64,000 nt of DNA from Hetaerina americana (lineage: Eukaryota; Arthropoda; Insecta; Odonata; Calopterygidae): NCBI GenBank assembly GCA_022747635.1, contig JAKTNV010000011.1, forward strand, positions 17,025,975 through 17,089,974, given 5' to 3'. Below are positions 36,501 through 51,500 of this stretch, piece by piece. Position 1 is the first letter of the stretch, and every line of letters starts with the position of its first letter. The notes beneath the pieces were generated by a model. The model was not told the origin of the DNA, ran no database searches, and saw only the letters and a program-made list of their open reading frames with translations. Position numbers and translations under genes: made by a program.

Positions 36501-39500
36501 GGGCTGTTTGTCACAAAAAAAGACATTCATCAGAAAAAGTTTTCATTGGCAGTTTTAGTTTCCTACAAACCTAAGTACAACAAAATATTCAACTTTCACT
36601 TTTCTACATAATTGCGGTTTAATTCTGAGCACTTCTTGTGATGCTGCACCAGCTTCTTCAATCCCTCAGAATAGTAGTTTGCCACTTTGCGATCGCACCA
36701 GTTGACAATGGCAAACTTGAGTTCTTTGTTGTCTTCGAACCAATGCCCACCAAGCCACTGTTTCAAGTGCAAGAAGAGGAAATAGTCTCTTAGGTGCAAG
36801 GCGTGAACTCTAAGGTGCATGATCCAAAAGTTCCCAACCAAAATCTTGAATCTCCTCATTCTGGCAGCAGTGGGAGATGCATGTTGTCATGGAGGAGGAG
36901 GATTATTCTTCATTGCAGTTTTCCATTCTGTTGATTTTTGTTGCCTATCTCAGATGGTCAAGCATTTTAGCAAACACATTAGCTATGATTGCTGTCCCAC
37001 ATTCAATGAAATCAACCGAAAGAATGCACGCTTCTTCCCAGAAATTGATAGCATCATTTTCCGACCGAAGGAAGATAATTGCTTGAATTTTTTGGTTTTG
37101 GTGATGTTGAATGACACCTCTGCATTGACTTATTTGTTTATGGCATTGGTTTAGGATATATCCATGTCTCATTGTCCATAACAATGTGGGAAAACAAGTA
37201 ATCTCCATCTTGTTGGTAGTATTCCAAATATGCTCATCCACTCGACATTCTTGCTTTTTGTGTTGTACGATAAGCATTTTCGGAACCGGCCTTGCGCACA
37301 ATTTGTGATATTGGAGCTTTTCCTTAACAATCGTGCAAGTAGTGGTGTGTCCAACAAGAGGAAATTTATCAGCCAAAACTGTCAATTGTTGATCAGATTG
37401 CAGTTCTTGCTCTACTGGAATGATTTCATGCATGCCGCTCTGCTATACATTGTGCCATTTTTTAATTATTGAAACTATTTTCTAACCTTTCCATCACTCA
37501 TTACTGTACAACCATATACTATTGTACCAACTCCCGATGGGGGCAGCTGATGATACTTTGGCACATGAAAATCAAATCACAGCATTTACCTCATAACTGG
37601 CAGGAGCAACAATTTTCATGGACATTGTATTGAAATTCACTGTAAGGCAAATAAATACTGAATCATAACAATAAATTCATTGTCTTTGAAAATAATCAAT
37701 AGATGGGACTGCATGTGTGCAACTTTGTTTTGACCCGCCAAATTTTTAACCTTAGAAATCGACCCTTAATTTTCTATTATGCTTCATACATCATTTCAAG
37801 CATGTGAAGACGACATACTACATCTAAAGCTATTCATTAGCAAATTCTTATTTGTTGGAAAACCTTTGTTATTTGGTCATTAAACTTCACCTTGTGTGAC
37901 GTTTAAAAAGCTACACGTTTTCTTTCATGGCTATCCTTCTTTGATTTGGTCTGTCAAAAGTTAATTTTCCCTCTCTCTCTCCCTCCCTCCCCTCATTTCC
38001 TACCACATCCACTCCCCTCGTTCCAGAACATTAAATGTATACAAGATGGCACACAACTTTATTTTATCGAGTAGAAAAGTGTTGCGATCAGTTATTCATT
38101 CAAAAGTTACTTTAGTTTTAATGCCAACAGATCCCCCAATCCTTAAATATCAATAGAGATTCACAAAATCATGTTTTTCAAGTACATTTATAGTATCAGC
38201 AAAATTTGCAAAGTTTAGATTAACATAAGAATTACGTTTTGTGTAGCAAATGATTAGTCATAATTTTAAAAGTCCTGCTAGAAAGTTGATTGAAATATTA
38301 CAATTCTTTTCAACTGTATATGTAGAAACTTGCAAGTTAAGATTTTCTTACAGTTCCTTAGTATTGTCTTTTGTGACCCCATAATAAGCCACCCTCAGTA
38401 CTCAGCTGCACCCTGTCCGAATTAGTGGGTGTTTACTGTGTATAATGTTGTTAATAGAAATATTATTTGAATGCTAAAAGTTCAGAATTATTTTTATAGA
38501 AGGAATAATATAACTTAAACCAAACTAATATCCACCCTTTGTCAGGTATACTCTGCTCACACTTCACGGGGGACTTAGGAATTGTGGATCATTCAGGTCC
38601 AGCAGAGATGTCTTATCTCTCACTCTTCGCTTCACTCAACATTGTTTTTTTCTATTTATTTATTATTTTGTGTGAGAAAGCAAAATATATTGGTAGGAGA
38701 TGTGGCTTTTTTCTAACAAATATCTGCAATCACACATTCTTAATTTGTCGTTTTCCAATTGTCTTGCTGTTTCGAATAAATCTCAATGCTTTCCTCTGAA
38801 CCTCACTTATATACTCAGCCTTTACCTTAATTGCGAGGGTAAGGTGAAAAGTTCTCGGCTTGACAATGAAAGACTGGAATTTTCAGTTCAAAAATGATTT
38901 TATTTTACTACTTAATCTCCCTCAACTACAACACACTAGGTCCAGCATTCCTCGAACAGACACACTTACCGCTGCGGCTGCTTACCGACTCAACGTAAAC
39001 AAATGCAACACCTCTCGTTTTAGTCATCAGATGTGTGGCTAGATGGTGCTCTCAATTCGATCTGTTGAATGGTTTGCGCAGAATAAATTCAGTCCGGTGT
39101 TTTTTTGATCACACCTTGTAAATATAAATTTTTGCTGATTGGAACGCCATCTCTGTGTCAGGCCGAGAACTTTTCAACTTATCCTCATAGATATTCATTT
39201 ATGCTTAAAGTTTATTCATCTACTGGTCTCCGCTAGCAAAAACAGTTGAAAAGAGCCGATGATATAATCTCTAGTATGGTAACCTTAATGCATTTACAAA
39301 CCGTGATGATCCCACAGTCGAACTGAAATAGCAAAATCATGCAAGAATCACGAAAAGCATTCTCACATAAAAATGATGATTGGGCAGGCCGAGGGAGTGG
39401 AAAATGTGTGCACTTGATAGTAAAATAGCAGTTCAGTTTAATTATTTCCATGTTTGCACAACTGTTCAATCATTCATGATGGAGAGTGACCACTGTCTGT

Positions 39501-42500
39501 GTAACATAAGGGCCCCAAATTTAACCAATTATCATGTAAATCATTGGTTATTGCTCATTGTGATTGTGCTATTTCTATTCATATTGTTACGTTTTTCATA
39601 TGCTGTTCTTGTTATATTAGGATCTCAATGCAGAAGAAAACTTTTATTTTTACTAAATTATTATTTTTATTTCTATGCAATGTATAGCCACTTGGAAGGA
39701 GACTAACTGTAAAATGGACAGCACATATGTTTGCCCAAAAGAGGGGTGCGGGAAGAATTTCCGCAAGGAGAATCTATTGCAGGTAGGTGATAATTAACTT
39801 AATTTGTTATTTTTCAGACACTGTGAAATGTGTGTCCAGAACTTATTGATGACTAAATCTGTATTAATTGTAGTTTTTATTATTTATATTGATTCAAACT
39901 CCAGTAACTTATTACAAATTTGATTCATGCCTTAGATGAGAATTTATTTTTTTGACATCTGTTGACTCTAGCATAATAATTTTACTACTTTTATATTTGT
40001 GTTTTCACTTGCATAAATAAATGAATGATCATTTGCTTGTGATCACTCGTAAGTTTTATGACTTGTATGCCTAATAGAAATGACCTTGTCTAAAATTGCT
40101 CGGTTAAAGTGTCAGTGGTCACAGGGTGCATGCCTATCCCAAGTTTTTGTTCATTATGTACGAGTATATATTTAATGTGAAATTGATTGAATTAAGTTAC
40201 TATTGTGGAATTCTTAGGTGCATAACTGAATTGTGAAACAATTATGGAAATCATATCATTCTAAGTTTTCTATTTATATGATAAAATTTACATGTAAAGT
40301 ACAGATTTCTAGTTCTTTAACATTTTGGGATGTTCTTTCATAAGTTCATCCACATTTAAAACTGTCTTTGATTTGTTTTATAATTTTCATCAATCAACTT
40401 GCCCATGCTAGCCTAATATTTTGCTAAGATTATTTAGGTAGTTAAAGTTTAGGTAGTACACTTTCAGGTTCAAATTAGACTTTCTCCTGACATTTATTCT
40501 GGGGTTATACCTCCGTTAACCACTTTCATCTGTTCTCTATCTATGGTTTGTGAAATATGTCATTTAATAGATGTCAGACCTGTGTTCCAAGTAACCCACA
40601 TTCCTAATTTGAAATTCTTATATGTGCTGTTAATTAGTTTTAAATGGTATAATTCAAAACGCAATAGTTCATTTGATACACTTACAAAGGGACTTTGGCA
40701 GTGTTCCAAGTAACCCACATTCCTAATTTGAAATTCTTATATGTGCTGTTAATTAGTTTTAAATGGTATAATTCAAAACGCAATAGTTCATTTGATACAC
40801 TTACAAAGGGACTTTGGCAGTCTTGATCTGAGTAGCTGTTTAAAAGTTGAATTATCAAACAAAACAAATTATGCTTTTGAATACCGTCTGTGACATTCAG
40901 TAGGTATATTATCAACTGTGGTGGCAACTTAATGTTGTCCGGAAATGTGTATTATAATTGAAATTACTTAAAATCTTTTGCCATGACATTTTGTGAATTT
41001 CTGATTGATGAGCTGATGACTTACTTCCCAACAGCAAGTAATAAATTAATTTAATGCATTATAAAGATCAATTGATTTGATAAACTAATATGAATCAAGC
41101 ATTATATGGAAAATAAGAGCAGGAACCTAGAGATACTCGAAACTGGGAAAAATATGTCGAAATAATGAGTTATCTCGGAGGACCTGTGATTGATTCTTAG
41201 TTAAGAAAAATAAATTTGAAGCATTCTCTGCATTGATTTCTTTGACTAATCTTGATGGTAAAAGAATGCATACACTTAGGGGTCGTTTATAGTTGTTTTT
41301 TTGCTGTTTATGTCTCGTACTATATTTTTATTTTATTACAAATGTATATTACCCTTTTAGATGCATATCAAACATTACCATCCAGAGTATTGCAAGTTGG
41401 TTGGCTCAGCGCCTAATGTTGCCGACCTTGCCTCAGCGAGGATGGATGGTGGGGAGTCAGTGTTTGACTTTCGCCCAGCTCGTGTTTCCCGCACACCTCC
41501 AGTAGAGCCAAGTGGTAGGGGTGGGGGGCGTGGTAGAGGTCGGTGGCTGGGAATCAAGCGTGGTGGCAACACATCTCGCCCTGTCGAGTCCAGTGCTACT
41601 TCACCTTCTAAATCAAAGAGCATAACGGACTCACCAGGAGTTAATGAAGCAGATAATAGGTGGGAAGTGCCTACATCCAATCCCACAATCAAGACACTGA
41701 TGCCTGTTAGACCATCAGAATCTCAGGGTATGTATCAGAGTGAAAATTGTACGCATTATTAATCCTTGATGATACTATTATGTAATGGCTGCGCCAGTGC
41801 AGTAATATTGTTAAGAATTTCGTTTAGGCCCATTTCTCAAAGCTACAAGTCAGTGTACCAGTACAGTGGACGCTTGGTATAATAAGAGCTCACAGTCCTT
41901 ACAAAATTGTTCACTACATCAAGCTCTCATTATTACCAATTGTGATTCAATAGGCTCGCTAGCTAATTCCTGTAATTTCAAAAAAAATGCCCACAATGAT
42001 GGTGATAATATCCTTCAGGATATTATAGTCATCATTGTGTGCATTTTCTACCATATTTATCAAGATATCAATGGGTAATCTGTCAATGTTAATTTATCAT
42101 ACTTTTTTTATGGCTTTAGAGGATATTCATAGTGTGCATTGCCATATTGTAGTAACATGTATCATATTTCCCAGTCCATAAGACACTTTTTCAATCCAAA
42201 ATGTGCCCTAAATTCAACTTGCATCTTATAGGCTGAGGTTATATGGGTGTAACTTCGACCTAAAGTATGCAAGCAGATTCGCTGTGAAAATACTATTGAG
42301 TATTTTTTTCCCCTCATCTGGTATAGAAAATGAGTGCTTTTATTGCAAATTTTGATTATGCCACTGTTTTCAGACAGTTGTAAGAAATAGAGTTTTAATG
42401 TTTCTGAAAGGCACTTCCTAAAAAAATTCCAAAATAATTCTAAAATATATACTATATAATGATTGTAGTTTTTCTCACATGTGGTTTTAATCTCACATCT

Positions 42501-45500
42501 TAGTTTTGTTGCAAAACTTATTCGTGTTGGGCTAATGAGAATATCACCCCTTTGGTATCACCAGGGATTGTATCTCTCCTGATAAATTCAGAGTCTACAC
42601 TCAACAGAGGCGCTCCACCTTGAGTAGAATAAGAGTGTCATAACGGCAGAAAATCTATGCATACAATATAAATGTTGATAAACCATCAACACAGTAATCA
42701 ACTCAAAGGTCAATTTAGTAGGTGATGGTAAGGTTCACCCCAGAATAATATCAGAAACTAAATGTGCCACAAAAAGTAAAATGATAATGACCTCATGGGA
42801 TCTAAAAGAGAAAAAAATTGTCATACAGTACTGCATTGAAAATTAAAGACTTCAATTACACTTCAAAATACGGAAACAGAGCTGAAAGATGTTTTGGCCC
42901 ACTTCCAATGGGTGAAAACCAAATTTGAATAATTAATCATTTTTCTGGTGTGTTTGTAAATTATGAATACCAGTGCTAAATGAAGGAAAATAATTCATTT
43001 GTTAATCAAACTGCCGCATATTGCACAGTTGTGACACATTTGTTTATGATATATGGCCAGCTCTCTCCATGTGCTTTTGTAACTTCCAAAACACCTAATT
43101 AATATTAGTTCTTTTGGCAGGAAGATGTTGCAACAAATTTGGCATCAAAAAAGTGTGGCGCAAAAAGAAAATGCACAACTTTGAACATTGTAGGCAAGGA
43201 TCTTGAGAATTTAGAAGCTAGGGTCTCTGTCTCTAGTGTGATTTATGTGTTCAGTATAGCTGAACAGACTGTCTAATCTGAAAAGGAAGGATAAAATCTG
43301 GGTATTTGCTCTCAAGTTAAATCCAACATGGAATAGCTTGTGTCAAATCCCCACTTCATCCAGATTTCACCTGATCTGTTCAGCCGCTCCCCACGTGTAG
43401 TCCGGATTAGCAGGGGTTTTACTGTATGAGGAATAGAAGGGTGCTTTTGTATTGTCGAATGTTAGGTTGTGTTTTTGTTGGTATAGACAAAGAAATGTAC
43501 CATTACATGTTCTGTATCCACCTAAAACTTATCTTAAATGGTAAAATGTCAATAATAATGACAACTTTCAAAATACATTCAAGGCGAAGTGTGTGGCCCG
43601 GATGGCACTCCTCCTGAGGTGGAAGCAGCGATGCAAGATGGTGTTCAACTTGTCCAAGAGGTGGTTTCAGACACGCCTGTCATCCAGTCACCTCTGTCAA
43701 GGAGGAGGCTGATGGGAGTAGGGAGAAGAAAGAGGAGGCTCACCTTCTTACCTACCCACATGGCCAAGCGGAGGAAATTTGGTAAGATTCTTTTTGTTTA
43801 TTGTGTACTAGGAATTGCTTTTAGGGATCCGCATAACATTAAATATGAATTATAATTGTTGTGAATGGAAACAAAAATGTGTGAAATTGAGCATCCATAA
43901 TTCATGGGATGAAAGCTATAACAACATGGGGTATGAGTGTTGTCATTGTCATTTTTATTGTAGGGCAAGTGTTTTGTGAATCTAAACTTAATCACTTGAA
44001 TTAATGAGAAACCATCTGAGAGAATAATATGCTAACCTGTACAGACTCCCCTGTTTCTAAGTTTTACTTAGGAAGGGTATTGTCATTATTGACAACTCCT
44101 CTTAGTTGAACATTGCTTCCTGAACAAATTATCTCTATAAATTCTTCCCACATTGAATATTTTCACAATGTATTTCCTTTAATGATTTCAATCTTAGAGC
44201 TTTGGGAGTGATGATTCATTTGTTGACATTTGCGTCACCTAGTGTACGAGGATGAGTTGATGAGAAGGTACTGTGAAAGTTGTTTCTATCGCTGTCTGTC
44301 TCTCTTGGAACCCTTAAGTATGTGAATATCGTTTCAAAACGAAAGCACAACCATACACATTGATTTGAAATTATAGGTAATGGCTTCTTAGACCAGAATA
44401 AGATTAGGATAGGATGAGATTCGAAGGTAAAAAGTTTATAATTTAACAAATTTCTGTTTGAGTTCTGCCCAATTCTGTTCAAGTTTTGTATTTAAGTCTG
44501 TAGCAATGAGGTGAATTATATTTTACTTAGGGCTCTGATTACTTCAAAAAGTTATCAACATGGATTAACACTTCTCCTGGGCACCAAGAATCTTACCTCA
44601 TCCACCATCCAAAGATAACGTTCGCTACTTGCTTTTGTGCAAATCATTGGTATCTTCTATGCTATTTCTTACTTTTGATGTTGCCAATTCACAGGTTTGT
44701 TTTGTGTTGCTGCCCAAAAAGGCTATTTATTGATCACTGCATGAAATTAGCACAAACACCATTTGTCCCTATCATCATTGTGGTCTGCTGTCTTACGTTG
44801 TTTTTACTTGTTACTTTTTCCCCTCTGATATGTGTGCTTTGCTTCTGCTTTTATAGTTTCTTTTGAAAGTATTAACATTAGATTTTTTGGGAGCCAGTAG
44901 TCATTACACATGAAAAAGATCTATTTCAGGAGTTAATGGGTGTTGAAGTTTTCATGGTTTTGCTCTGTTATTGAATATTCCAGTTTTTGAATGTTTCATA
45001 ACCATTTACATAAGAAGTGAATGTACTTTTTACTAAATTTTTCTGATTAGTTGATCAGTTTTTAGTTTGGCTAAATTCAATGGTATTAGCTTGAAAAAAG
45101 AAATTATAAACATTATGCTTAAAATGTTATTTCATTCTTTTTTCACTTAACATACTGTACAGGGTGTGGTGCTTAAATCCAGATAAGCATGCGTTTCCTT
45201 GAATGAGATTTCCTCACCGGGTTAGCAAAACCTTCCCCAGACTTCTGCGAATTATTATACTTAGCCACAATATCGTAAACAGTTGATCTGGGGTACCAGA
45301 AGAATCAAACTATTTCGAAATATAATGCCCAGCGCGTACACTTTCGACAATACCAGCTCTTTGATTGTACTCAGCATTTGTATGTAACATCTTGGCCATT
45401 TTGAGGTGACCACTGTTTACTAGATGCCTATAGCTTTCAAGAACGCCAATTGTGACCTCCAATGGAACTACGATCTGGCGGGAAATTCAAATTGAAATTT

Positions 45501-48500
45501 GTCCAGATTTAAGTGCTGCACCCTGTATAAATTATTGAAACTTAGTTGAGAGTGAATTGATAATAATGCATTCAGAAAAAAATGAGTCAATGCAATATAA
45601 GGGAAGACTCAATTCTGTAGGTATCTTAACTGAAGAGACTTCATCCCCTATCTACTCTTGCTTATCTGTTATGTATGTCATCCTAGGATGAGTGGTGCAA
45701 ATGCCCCTTTTTTATTGTGTACTATAGATAGTCATTTTTATAATGCAGTGCATAGTCCTCAGAGACAATTGCGTTTTTCTAGGTTTCAAATTTAAGCAGA
45801 TTTGAAATATTTTCAGTTCAAATTTAAATGTGTTGTGTTGGCTTCTATTTGAACTAATGTCGTAAATGGAGGGTTTGGCATGTAAAAATGGTCATCATTT
45901 AAATAATATTATTCCCAAGAGGGGAAGGTGACTTGGGCTTACTTTGAGGGGGGGAAGAGTCTATATTCATGCGAATACAGAAATATTAAATAGACCATGA
46001 TTGCTAGCTATGGTTTCGATGCTGATTGCTCTGTGCTGGATGCAGGCTCAATGTCAAAGCAAGCAGTAAGCTGATTGGGAGCCTTCATAATACAAGTGGC
46101 TGTAGACCGGAAGGACTGGCATATTTTGTCAAAGAATTTTCTTAAATAGACAAAGATGTACCGAGCGAAAGCATGATTGAAGTTGAATAAGAGGTAGCAG
46201 TTCATGGCATAATTCATTATTGTGTAAAGTAGGATAGGTGTTCAGGGTGGCCAATTCCTCATTTCAAACGTGACTTTCCATAGAAGTAAACAAATGTGAA
46301 AAACTTAAAACTGGAACATTTGATAGTGTGGTAAAACTTGGAAAACTACAACTGTGATTACTGTAAATGGTCTAGATATGTTAAGGAAGGCTATAGGAAA
46401 GGTATCATCAATGCTATGTACAATTTGTGTTTTTATTGCAGAAATGGCCGATTGATTTTTTGTGCCTTGTCATCAAATACACTATTATTTCCTTCTCAAA
46501 CAACCTATTTTATGTCCTGAATAAAGTTCCATTTTTTTGAGAAAAAGGTTTGCTCTCCTGGATGGTATTGTAATTTCATCTTTCAGAATAGACTGATAGA
46601 TCATTTGTCGTTGATTCGATGTATCTTTCATGAAGCTACATGCAAAACTTTGTGTGTTCATATAAATTCCCGCACATGCTTTGAAATGTTTTACGTTAAG
46701 ATTAATTGTATGCTGAGAGAAATGGTTGAAATTCGTTTTAATTTTAAACACCCCTTGGAATTCTTCATTGTGTATTCTCACTCATTAACATTCCCACTTG
46801 TCTATTTCCTTTTAATCTTTGGGTATTTACAATCTTCTCCAATAATTCCTTTGCCCTAAGTCCTCTCATAATGAAGATATTGAAATTCTTGAATTCTGAA
46901 TCATTTAAACCTTAACTTTCCTAGAGGTGAAAGAAGCATTTAAAATGATAAGTGATTAGGTTTTTTAACTTGCCATCACAGTCATAATGGGCATATTTAA
47001 AAGCAAATGAACACTTTTTTTGCTTGTGTCCAAGGATTGCTGTAGTTTTATGCAAGAATGTTATGCATTTTATTGTGATCCCATAGGTATCATCAGTATG
47101 AAATGAATGAACCTAAAAACTAATGAATTTGTAAAAAGAAAAGGAATACAGAAATGTTATTCATGTTTTCTTTGGCAGAATTTAATTGTATGGTATAAAT
47201 TGGAGAAAATGATTCGGTGTAACAGAAAGTTTGTGATAAGTTTGTTGGTACAAAACACAGCAGCTTGCTGGATTTCTCATGGGCAGTCCACCATTTAGAG
47301 GTACTCTCTCCGATTTCATAGTATGCTCTCTTAAAATGTTTTCACAATCCTGTGAATTTCTTAAACACTTGTCCTTGAAGAAGGTACCTTTTCCATCACT
47401 CTTTTTCTTCTTTAATTCCTCAGTTTAAATCTTGATCCATTTTGTCCCAATTGTTTTATTTTCTTCCTCTGTGCTCTTAATTTATCCAATCCTTTTACCA
47501 TTTTATGCAGCCTTTAACCGTGAATCCTTCATCCTAATAATCCACAAGTTACTTGAGCTAATTTGCTGCTAAAGTCAAATCCAAAGACTTCAAGCTACTT
47601 AAATTATTTTGTGGCAATTCAATCTGTTCACAGCATTATATCATTAAATTCCATTAATTGGTCCATCGGGATACAAATGTAGTTGATTTTGTGTACTAGT
47701 TATCCATGGAGATGGGAAGGAGCCAGCGGAAAATGAAAAATTACTGATTATTGGATGTTTGCATAAGTTGTAGGCTTAATATCAGTGGCATATTTGATGT
47801 CTCCTACGTTGCCTTAGTGAATTGTTCGTATTTGACATTTTCTTCAATTTACTTGATTCAGCTATATATTTCATTCACCCTTTAAAAAATATTGACAAAA
47901 TTGAAAATCATTGCCAATCGATTATTTGCTATTCTTGTGATCTCATAATTATGCAGACAAATCAGCAGTGAAGGTTTGTTAACATGTACGAGAGCGATTC
48001 GAAAAGTAAGGTCTCCTATTTTTTTAAATGAGAAATCAAATTTATTCTCAACTTTGTGTAGGCTGAGAATTTAGCTATTTTTCTACATAGTCACCTTGAC
48101 AATCAATCAATTTTTGCATCCTTGTAACCAGCTTTTTAAAACTAGCGTCATACCTTTCTCCCACAGCCTTTATCACGAAGCCAACTGACAACTGCTTCTT
48201 GCACTTCCTTGTCTGACTTGAGTTTCTGTCCTCCAAGGTGTTTTTTGAGAGCGGGAAACAAGTGGTATTCGCTGGGGGCATCGCCGGGCTGTAAGGAGGT
48301 GGTCGATGATATCACAGCCAAATTCATTGAGTAGGGTTGTAGTTTGATGTGACACATGTGGACGTGCATTGTCATGATGCAAACACACTCCGTTGGTGAG
48401 ACACCTTGTTGTAACAGAGGACCTCTGACAAAATATTCAGCACAAAGAAGTAGCCACTCTCTTCATTAAGGCCTTCCTTTATCTCATGAAGGGTAATTCT

Positions 48501-51500
48501 CCGGTTGTTGCCCAACATCTCATCAATTGGAGCCACCATCGATTCCGGCAAACTCGGCCACCCCGACCGCTGCTCATCATGGATGTTATCCCGGCCATCA
48601 AAAAACTCCCTGCACCACTTCCGCACGTTTTTGATGTCCATGATACCATACACTTCCACTAAATGGTGATGAATTTATATCAGAGAAGCAGTTGTCAGTT
48701 GGCTTAGCGATGCGGCGGGAGAAAGGTACTGAAAATAATTTTGAACATTGAACCAACTGAGAAAAATGAGATGCGTGATGCCATTGCAGTAATGAGATTA
48801 TTAATCAAGAGGAATATAGAATACAACCAGGAGGTATTTGCCTGTTTTGTAGATTTCAAAAAAGCGTTTGATATCTCAGACTGCTCAGGTGCGATTGGGG
48901 AACGGGGAGTCCGGAATGGGCAATTTTAGGAAGAGGTTAAGGCAGGGTTGCCCATTATCACTGTTGCTGTTCAACCTGTATGTAGAGGAAATGATTAAGG
49001 AGGCATGGAAAGAACTGGAGGTAGGAATGAAAGTGGGCAGGGAATTCATAAAATCAGTTAGGTTCGCTGATGACCAAGCTGTAGTTTGTCAGTCAGCAAA
49101 GGGGTTGCAAGCATTGCTGAGTGAATTGGAAATTCAGTGCGACAGGTATGGGATGAAAATCAATATTAATAAAACAAAGGTTATGCGATTTTCTAGAAAG
49201 AAAAAGGCTAAGCTTAACATTAAAATAGGTGGGCAAAAACTAGAGCGGGTAGAACAGTTACGTACAGTACGTATCTCGGAAGTGTTTGGGATCAACACGG
49301 TCAAAGTAGTGGGGACGTAAGGAGTAGAATGGCACCAGGCAAAGAGGCTTTCACAAGGAGGAGGGAGTTGATGAGAGGGACTGTGAGTGAGGATATTAAG
49401 AAAAGACTCAAAAAAACTTTGATATGGAGCGTAGCTATGTACGGCGCGGAAACGTGGTCATTGAAGCAGGAGGATAGACATAGATTGGAGGCTTTTGAAA
49501 TGTGGGTTTGGAGAAGAATGGAAAAGGTGAAATGGGCAGAGAAGAAAACAAATGAGGAAGTACTTGGTATGGTGGTGGAAGAGAGGGGTTTGTTGGGAGA
49601 AATCCTATGGAGGCCGGAAAAGTGGATGAAGGGTGTATTGACCAGCAATGGAATGTTGAAGACTGTAATAGAGGGGAGAATGTTAGGCAAACAAGGAAAG
49701 GGAAGGAACAGGATAGGGATGTTGGACAGGATGAAGGGAGGAAGAGAGTACTCGGAGATGAAGAGGGACCTGATGTAGATTAGGATACTGGATTTTGTAT
49801 TTTGTTAGGAATCACAAAATATTTATTTAGTAGCTGTGTCCATCTAAAAACCTACCTTAACCAGCAGATTACCTAATACTAATAATAATTAGTACAGTTT
49901 GACATGCACTGCTCTGACTACTTTGTCATCCACCAACTACACTTCCTTCTACAGAGTGAAGTGTCTTGATGCTGGCTGTAGCACCATATTTTATAAAAAG
50001 AATACTTACAGAAACACCAGAATCATTTTTCACTCTTTTTTGTATGTTTTTCTCAGTTGGTTCAATGTTCAAAATTATTTTGCTAAATGTTGTGGGGAAA
50101 ATTCACATCGCTAGTGGTGTGTAATTTCCAAGGGCCGTCTGGAAAGTAGTGCCCATTTTGGAATGAAAAATAGCTAATACTTATTTTCTTAAAAAAACAT
50201 TCTTTGTTGACTAAAAACCTTTTAAAACTAGTTATCTACAATTCACCATGCAAACTTATACATTTATCATAATGTGAGAGGGGTTAGTGTATTCCAGCTT
50301 CATATTCCTTTTGCTGCCAGTCCTTTGAGAAAAGTAGTTATCCCTTCTTTCTGTTCTTAATCACTTAGGAAATTTTTTCATGCCGAAAAGTCCTTTTGTT
50401 TTATAGAGTGACAAAAATCTGAGTGAATGTGTCGACCATTCTATATGAGTTGTCAACTGAACTCAGCAGTTTGTCTGTAATGACACACAGATGCCCCAAA
50501 TGCTCATCATCATGGACATTCTCCCTCTGCAAGTTGAAGTTTCAACATCAAAGCTGAACAGACTGTTAATCAGTAACATTGTCTCCATAAACCTCCTTAA
50601 ATTGATGGTGATACCACATAGTTGCGTATTTCTTGCTTTGAGAAATCTAATGAGAGCCCTAACCTCATAAGTGGTGACGTTTTAAATTTTCTTAAACAAA
50701 TAAACACAAGAAACAATGACGGATATAAAACACACTCACAGTGAGTGAGCAAACATCTGAAGGCATTTCAGATTGAGTGGTGGCTACTCACATTCCAAGT
50801 GCTCCATATGTCGCAAACAGGTACTACTCTCTGGATGGCCCTCGTACAATATGCCATTGAGCTAGGAGATTTTTTTATCTATGTCTTGGAGTCATGGCAA
50901 CACTCTTCGACCATGGCTGTTCCTGTATTACAAATTTCCAGATTATGGATGATCAAATGTTGTTTAAAACAATAATGGCCATGAGAAAGTCATCTATGTA
51001 CAATGGTGTGTGGGTAATAACCATGAAATATTTTGTGAAAGCTCTTTCAGCATATGCATGATCTATTTCAGAATTGAGCAAACATTTCCTTCAAGAAATT
51101 ACTATGTTGATTTTTTTTGTGGAAAAATTCTTTTAAATTTAGGCTTAACTCTCAATATCTTTTTCATCCACCTAATTGTCTTGTTATATTTTCTCAGCTT
51201 CCTCTTGCCCTCCTATTTTTTCCATGTTGTTTATTTCTTGTTTCCCACCGGGCCCAAATCTCAGTTAAATTTTATGTGCAATCATATTCTATTAACACTA
51301 ATGAATGCCTTTTGAAGCATACAATTCTGTTCTTAATGATAATGTACTATGACAAAAAAAAGGTTCTTATCGGCTTCAACTTATTAAATTACTTTGTAGT
51401 TTAAGTGAGTGAACATGAGACAACAATTCTACAAGTTTTATTCAAAAATACATGATGATGTTTCAGTCCAGAGCATCATCATCCTGTGTTTGCAAAAAAT

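Noticed and set aside
46008..46217. 69-codon - strand frame as a gene
   Set aside because: No domain, no splice context, no similarity recognised.
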